From contig DATLAN010000467.1 in NCBI GenBank assembly GCA_035527455.1, forward strand, positions 1 to 33,711: 33,711 nt of DNA. The letters run 5' to 3'. Shown here one piece after another: positions 30,055 through 33,711 of the stretch. Position 1 is the stretch's first letter. Each line of letters opens with the position of its first letter. The notes under the pieces were generated by a model. It made no database searches and was not told the DNA's origin. It was given only the letters and a program-made list of their open reading frames with translations. Position numbers and translations under genes: made by a program. Source of the stretch: DATLAN01 sp035527455 (GTDB lineage Bacteria > Planctomycetota > Planctomycetia > Pirellulales > Thermoguttaceae).

Positions 30055-30942
30055 ATGACCGAAACCGGCGAACACCCCAATCCCACCTTGGACCTGCTGA
30101 TGGGCCGGGCGAGTTGCCGGGATTTTTCGCGGCGGAGAATCCCGCCGGAGGTCTTGCAGAAGATCCTGGAAGCAGGGACCCACGCGGCGACCGGCGGGAA
30201 CTTGCAGCCGTATTCGATCATCAAGACCGAAAAGGAAGAAACGAAACAACGCCTGGCCGAGCTTTGCGGCCGGCAATACTTCATGGCCTCCGCCCCGGTC
30301 ATGCTGTTGTTCTGCATCGACTGGCACAGGCTCCGGCGCTGGGCCGAACTGGAGGTCGCCCCGTACACGTCCGCCAGCAGCTTCCGGAATTTCTGGATCT
30401 CCTTTCAAGACACGATCATCTGTGCCCAGAGCATCTGCACCGCCGCCGACTCGCTGGGCGTCGGGTCCGTCTACATCGGCATGGTCCTGGAGTGCCTGAC
30501 CGAGTTGCGCGACATGTTCCGGCTGCCCGACGCGGTGTTTCCCGTCGTGCTGCTTTGCCTGGGCTATCCGGCCGAGGAACTCGATCCCGCCCGCAAGCTC
30601 GCGGTGGAAGCGGTCGTCCATGACGAGCAGTACCGTGAAATGGATGATCGGGAACTCCTGGAAGCCTTCGCCGAAAAGTACCGCGGGCGGGAACTGAAAA
30701 TCACGCCGGAGCGGCTGGAAACGATCGCCCGGGTCTGCCGCGACGTCCACGGCGAGCCGTTCGCCTCGCGGTGCCTGAAGCGGATCGAAGACAACGGGCA
30801 CGTCAACATGGCCCAATACTACTTCGCCCTGCACTATCACGCCAACAGAATGCCGCTGGGTAACGAGACGTTCCTCGAACGCATGGAAGAGTTCGGGTTC
30901 GACTGGTTCAAGCAGTACCGCCCGCCACAGGAAGACGTGTAG
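30055..30942 (+). CDS. Nitroreductase-family flavoprotein
   Basis: 295 aa from ATG 30055 with AAGGA upstream. FMN-dependent nitroreductase: LMGRASCRDFSRRRIPPEVLQKIL (phosphate-binding Arg-Ser-Arg pattern), GTHAATGGNLQPYSII, and the C-terminal flavin loop GMVLECLTELRDMF-LPDAVFPVVLLCLGYPAEE. An additional C-terminal region (about 205-295) with RELKITPERLETIARV and FERMEEFGFDWFKQYRP is longer than the minimal family. Possible roles are reduction of quinones, nitro compounds or enones; the physiological substrate cannot be named. It ends just before the second 96-bp element. Confidence 0.82.
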   Translation: MTETGEHPNPTLDLLMGRASCRDFSRRRIPPEVLQKILEAGTHAATGGNLQPYSIIKTEKEETKQRLAELCGRQYFMASAPVMLLFCIDWHRLRRWAELEVAPYTSASSFRNFWISFQDTIICAQSICTAADSLGVGSVYIGMVLECLTELRDMFRLPDAVFPVVLLCLGYPAEELDPARKLAVEAVVHDEQYREMDDRELLEAFAEKYRGRELKITPERLETIARVCRDVHGEPFASRCLKRIEDNGHVNMAQYYFALHYHANRMPLGNETFLERMEEFGFDWFKQYRPPQEDV

Positions 30943-30946
30943 CCGT

Positions 30947-31042
30947 GTAGGCCGGAACAAGCGCAGCGCAGTTCCGGCATTTGCCGACCGAAGGCCGCAT
31001 GAAACCAGGTGCCGGAACTGCGCTGCGCGGGTTCCGGCCTAC
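30947..31042. repeat. 96-bp inverted-terminal element, family B, copy 2
   Basis: Arms 30947-30979 and 31010-31042 flank a 30-nt core. Reverse-complementing the copy at 11282-11377 gives a sequence of the same length that differs mainly in the core and two bases of one arm. The two copies are thus in opposite orientation. Located between convergent genes. A further TTCCGGCCTACTCC fragment follows it. Confidence 0.85.
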
Positions 31043-31055
31043 TCCTTTTTCCGGC

Positions 31056-32606
31056 CTACTCCTCGGCCGCTGTTGGATCGAATCGATACAGCACCGCCCC
31101 GGGCGACTCGCCGATCCTCGTCCAACGGGCGGAACTCCGCAGATGGCGGTCGAAACTCGCCGCTTCCTCGTCCGCGTTCCTCTCGACCAGCGCGTAGCGG
31201 AATCCGTACTCCGCCTGCCACCGATCGAGCTGCGCGGGGTCTTCCCGTCGGGCCCGCTCGTAAGCCTGGAGGAACTCGGCCCCGTACAGCGCGCAACGAT
31301 CGTCGATGAACACCCGCAGCTTGGGCGCGTGGTGGATCACGAACCCGCCCAGGCTCAGATCGTTGAAGATCCGCGTGGGCGCGTCTTCCGGGCTTTTCCG
31401 ATCGATCTCCTGCAACTCCGCGAGCAAACCGACCGGCCAGCGTACCGGATCGAACCTCGCCCAACCGCGGCCGACCACGGGCGCGGAAACGCCGGCGATC
31501 TGCAACACGGCCGCCGCGACGACCACGATCAGCGGGAGGATCGTCGCACGGGCGTCCGGGCGCGGGACACCTTCTGCACCGGTCGGTTGAAGCATCTCGC
31601 GACGCTTCAGCCAGCCGGCCCAGCGCGATCGGGGCAGCAGATCGACGCAACCGATCGCCGCCATGATCGCGAATAACGGCACGTTGCGGACCCGCTGGCA
31701 CGCCAAAACGAACCAGACCAGCGGCACCAGCCAGCTTGCCCTCAGCCGCCCGGGAAACACGCCGATCAGTGCCGCGAGGTAACCGAAGCCCAGCAAAAGG
31801 GTCGTCCAACCGAGCGGGTCGCGCAAGTCGAGCGGGGCGTGTTCTTCGATCAGGCCCGGCAGGGGAATCGCCAGCGTGGCCAGCCACGCCCGGGGCAAAT
31901 CGAGACCGTACGGGTTCACCAGCACGGCCAGGACGGAGAGCAGCGTGAGCACGGCCAGTTCGATCGCTTCGCGCCGGCAGCGCACCGGAGTGTGGCCCTT
32001 GCCCAGAAGCCAGGCAAAAAGCCACCACGCCGCGCACAGCCCGAGCGTGCCGATGCCCGCCAACACGCCCGCGTGCAAGTTGGCCCAAACGACGTTCACC
32101 GGCACCAGCCACCACAACCACCGCAAGGGTCGGCGCCCCGCGTCGACGTCGATCAGCCAGGCGAACGTCAGCCCCAGCAGTCCGATCGAGACGATCAGCG
32201 GTCGGGCGTGGAACTGGTGCGAGCCGGCCAGCAACACGGCCGCCAGCACGACGCCCACCGGCAGCGGATGGAATCCGGCGCGGAGCATCCGCGAAGCCAG
32301 CCAGGTGTAGACGGCCGCCAGCAGGGTCGCGGTCGCCAGCAGCAGCCCGTCGAAGCCGCTTAGCCCGTGCACAGCCGCCATGCCGCACTCGGCCAGCCAC
32401 TGGTGGGCCGTCCACGGCCGGGCGCCGCGGGTGAAGCTGAACGGATCGCTGCGCAGGACGCTTCCCGAATCGAGGATCTCCCGGCCGACCTCGACGTGCC
32501 AGAACGTGCCCGGATCGCGCAGCAGCGTGCTGCGGCCGAAGAGCATCAGTCCCAGCCAGAGACCCAGGAAGATTCCGGTTTCGGCGCTTAGCAGCCGCCG
32601 CCACAT
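31056..32606 (-). CDS. Polytopic membrane protein, GT-C-like, unassigned
   Basis: 516 aa from ATG 32606, with GGAG 6 nt upstream; the GTG at 32618 lies ahead of that site. Roughly ten or more membrane helices. A first periplasmic loop holds RDPGTFWHVEVGREIL, RSDPFSF and WTAHQWLAECGM: a pattern of acidic and His/Trp residues after helix 1 that resembles GT-C glycosyltransferases such as mannosyl- and arabinosyltransferases, but no specific family can be named. The C-terminal soluble domain (about 405-516) has RIFNDLSLGGFVIHHAPKL and VFIDDRCALYG. It follows the PEP-CTERM gene on the same strand and may share its promoter. Confidence 0.65.
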   Translation of the reverse strand: MWRRLLSAETGIFLGLWLGLMLFGRSTLLRDPGTFWHVEVGREILDSGSVLRSDPFSFTRGARPWTAHQWLAECGMAAVHGLSGFDGLLLATATLLAAVYTWLASRMLRAGFHPLPVGVVLAAVLLAGSHQFHARPLIVSIGLLGLTFAWLIDVDAGRRPLRWLWWLVPVNVVWANLHAGVLAGIGTLGLCAAWWLFAWLLGKGHTPVRCRREAIELAVLTLLSVLAVLVNPYGLDLPRAWLATLAIPLPGLIEEHAPLDLRDPLGWTTLLLGFGYLAALIGVFPGRLRASWLVPLVWFVLACQRVRNVPLFAIMAAIGCVDLLPRSRWAGWLKRREMLQPTGAEGVPRPDARATILPLIVVVAAAVLQIAGVSAPVVGRGWARFDPVRWPVGLLAELQEIDRKSPEDAPTRIFNDLSLGGFVIHHAPKLRVFIDDRCALYGAEFLQAYERARREDPAQLDRWQAEYGFRYALVERNADEEAASFDRHLRSSARWTRIGESPGAVLYRFDPTAAEE

Positions 32607-32713
32607 GGGCGTCTCCACGGCAGGAGGTCGATGGGGATGGCCTCCTACAGTGTAGCATTTTCAGCGTCGGGCCCGGCGGGGAAGATTCTCCCGGAGCAGT
32701 CGCCGGCAAACGC

Positions 32714-33391
32714 TCATCGCCGGCGGCGCTTTCGCCAAGCGTAGGTGAAAAGGCCGACTGCCCCCATGCCCAACAGGGCCAGCGTCGACGGTTCCGGCAC
32801 GAACGGGACCGTCAGGTTCTCGTTCTTCGTGCCCATCGACCATTCTGCGACGACCCAATCGGCGGCCGTGTTTCCGTCCGACTCTCCGTGACGCTGGAAG
32901 GACCTGCCCGCGCCGATTCCCGCCGGGTTGAAAGACGGCCCGGTCCACGCATCGCCAAGAGTGATCGGGAAACCGTTGATCGTGACGCTCAGCAATCCGA
33001 GTTCTGCTTCGCCGTACTTCCACGAAACGAAATCAGCGATGTTGCCCTGATCGTCGACGATCATCGCCCAATTGGGCCCGGAACTCGGCCAGACGATGTC
33101 GTTTCCCCAGGTGGAGTCGTCTCGATAGAGGATCTCGCCGGGACCGATCGAGTCGGGCAGGTACCAAAGTATCGGGTGGACATTGTTGACCGATGCAACC
33201 ACGCCGTCATTCAGCGCCACGACCCAGCCCGACGTATCGGCGGTCGTCTGATAAACGTTCTGAATCTCGATGAAGTCGGGGCTGACTGTCCCGACCTCGG
33301 TGATCAGCACCGGGCTGGCACCTGTGGCGGTGACCTGCGTTGTGCAAATCAGCAGGAAAGACATCATGAAAACGACAACGGTACGGTTCAT
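32714..33391 (-). CDS. PEP-CTERM protein with lamin-tail-like domain
   Basis: 225 aa from ATG 33391 with AAGGAG 9 nt upstream. Signal peptide (1-25, MNRTVVVFMMSFLLICTTQV...), then a lamin-tail-type fold start VLITEVGTVSPDFIEIQNV and further strands (GWVVALNDG, DSIGPGEILYRDD, NWAMIVDDQGNIADFVSW). The C-terminus is the exosortase sorting signal: VPEPSTLALLGMGAVGLFTY plus WRKRRRR. Exosortase would cleave at the PEP motif and attach or release the protein at the cell surface. The ligand or role of the lamin-tail domain is unknown. The promoter is far upstream. Confidence 0.88.
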   Translation of the reverse strand: MNRTVVVFMMSFLLICTTQVTATGASPVLITEVGTVSPDFIEIQNVYQTTADTSGWVVALNDGVVASVNNVHPILWYLPDSIGPGEILYRDDSTWGNDIVWPSSGPNWAMIVDDQGNIADFVSWKYGEAELGLLSVTINGFPITLGDAWTGPSFNPAGIGAGRSFQRHGESDGNTAADWVVAEWSMGTKNENLTVPFVPEPSTLALLGMGAVGLFTYAWRKRRRR

Positions 33392-33711
33392 CTTGGGGTA
33401 CTCCTTCCTCGAACTGCGGCGCAATGGGCAACTGCGGGAAAGGCAGAGGGTTTCCGCATCGCCAAAGCGAGGAAACGGCCGCAGAGGGCGGACAAATTGA
33501 GAATGCGCCGTCGGCCGGTCACCACCGGCTACGGATGCCAACGATCGGCCTCGGCGCCCGACGCTGCCTCGAATGGGTTATTCGGAGGGATGGGACAGAT
33601 GGCCCCAAGTATACCGGGATTCCCAGAAATGTCAACAGGGCGGGAAACGTGAATAATCGCGATTTTTTTAGACGCGGGTGTCTGTAGCCGGATTCGCAAG
33701 AATTCGGACCG
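33392..33711. other. Leader of the PEP-CTERM gene and window edge
   Basis: From the predicted start near 33601 a leader of about 210 nt reaches ATG 33391. It contains a 6-bp hairpin GCCGGT-CACC-ACCGGC (33514-33529) and a purine/pyrimidine segment GGAAAC...TTTCC on the minus strand. I do not recognise a known riboswitch. Bases beyond 33635 show nothing callable. Confidence 0.45.
33608..33635 (-). promoter_or_regulatory. Strong promoter of the PEP-CTERM gene
   Basis: On the minus strand TTGACA (33630-33635), a 16-nt spacer and TATACT (33608-33613). The spacer contains the palindrome GGGAATCCC, a possible operator. Confidence 0.65.

Noticed and set aside
1..33711. tRNA and rRNA genes
   Set aside because: I looked for cloverleaf-like segments in gaps and saw none; no rRNA-like sequence is present.

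Overview
The window looks like a chromosomal segment from a planctomycete, most likely Pirellulales-like. This is an inference from gene content. It has high G+C and sparsely packed single genes or short operons. It carries a PEP-CTERM exported protein, an exported TPR-CHAT protein, a zinc-ribbon/membrane-anchored prenyltransferase-fold protein, and a small lipoprotein with the GQTLPSGDYMKDDVQYF-type motif. The intergenic repeats are also of a kind I associate with this group. I see no rRNA, tRNA, CRISPR array, transposase, phage gene or obvious genomic island. I call 27 protein genes.

Layout. 1-6240: a DHDPS/NAL-family aldolase with an unusual C-terminal tail, a large exported TPR-CHAT protease-like protein (minus strand), a small lipoprotein, a GlsB/YeaQ-like membrane protein whose ribosome-binding site lies in an 18-bp hairpin, and a CsrA protein with a second degenerate CsrA domain fused to it. 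6288-11067: a FemAB/CelD-like acyltransferase, an arsR-arsM arsenic module with its own promoter and operator-like palindrome, and the zinc-ribbon/toroid protein. 11068-12005 is non-coding and repeat-rich. 12006-18336: an NtrC-type response regulator with a degraded sigma-54 contact loop, a HisN-type phosphatase, a ClC/CBS channel, an Rrf2 regulator without an Fe-S cysteine set, and dksA-lspA. 18764-21373: threonine synthase and dapB, an aspartate-family amino-acid pair separated by heptamer repeats. 21464-25693: an HGSNAT/NagX-like membrane acyltransferase, a prokaryotic pentameric ligand-gated ion channel, a Cys-rich exported peptide, and a radical SAM protein. 25968-33391: an isopropylmalate/homocitrate/Re-citrate synthase-type enzyme, two overlapping GT4 glycosyltransferases, a nitroreductase, a large polytopic membrane protein, and a PEP-CTERM lamin-tail protein.

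Genes that act together: arsR-arsM (arsenic sensing and methylation); thrC and dapB (aspartate-family amino acids); dksA-lspA (one transcript, strong promoter); the two GT4 genes (GTGA overlap), perhaps with the FemAB-like protein and the PEP-CTERM protein in envelope or extracellular polymer biology. The rest look like independent housekeeping or accessory genes.

Most notable non-coding structure: at least six repeat families. Two sequence-unrelated tracts are both built on a strict 7-bp period and arranged as inverted arms (1221-1333 and 20198-20579). A 96-bp terminal-inverted-repeat element occurs twice, in opposite orientation. Several start codons lie only 5-7 nt after a -10-like hexamer, suggesting leaderless transcripts. 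I did not find one clearly new multi-gene system. The best candidates for something undescribed are the tandem CsrA, the aldolase tail, the RBS-masking hairpin, the heptamer tracts and the ligand-gated channel neighbourhood.
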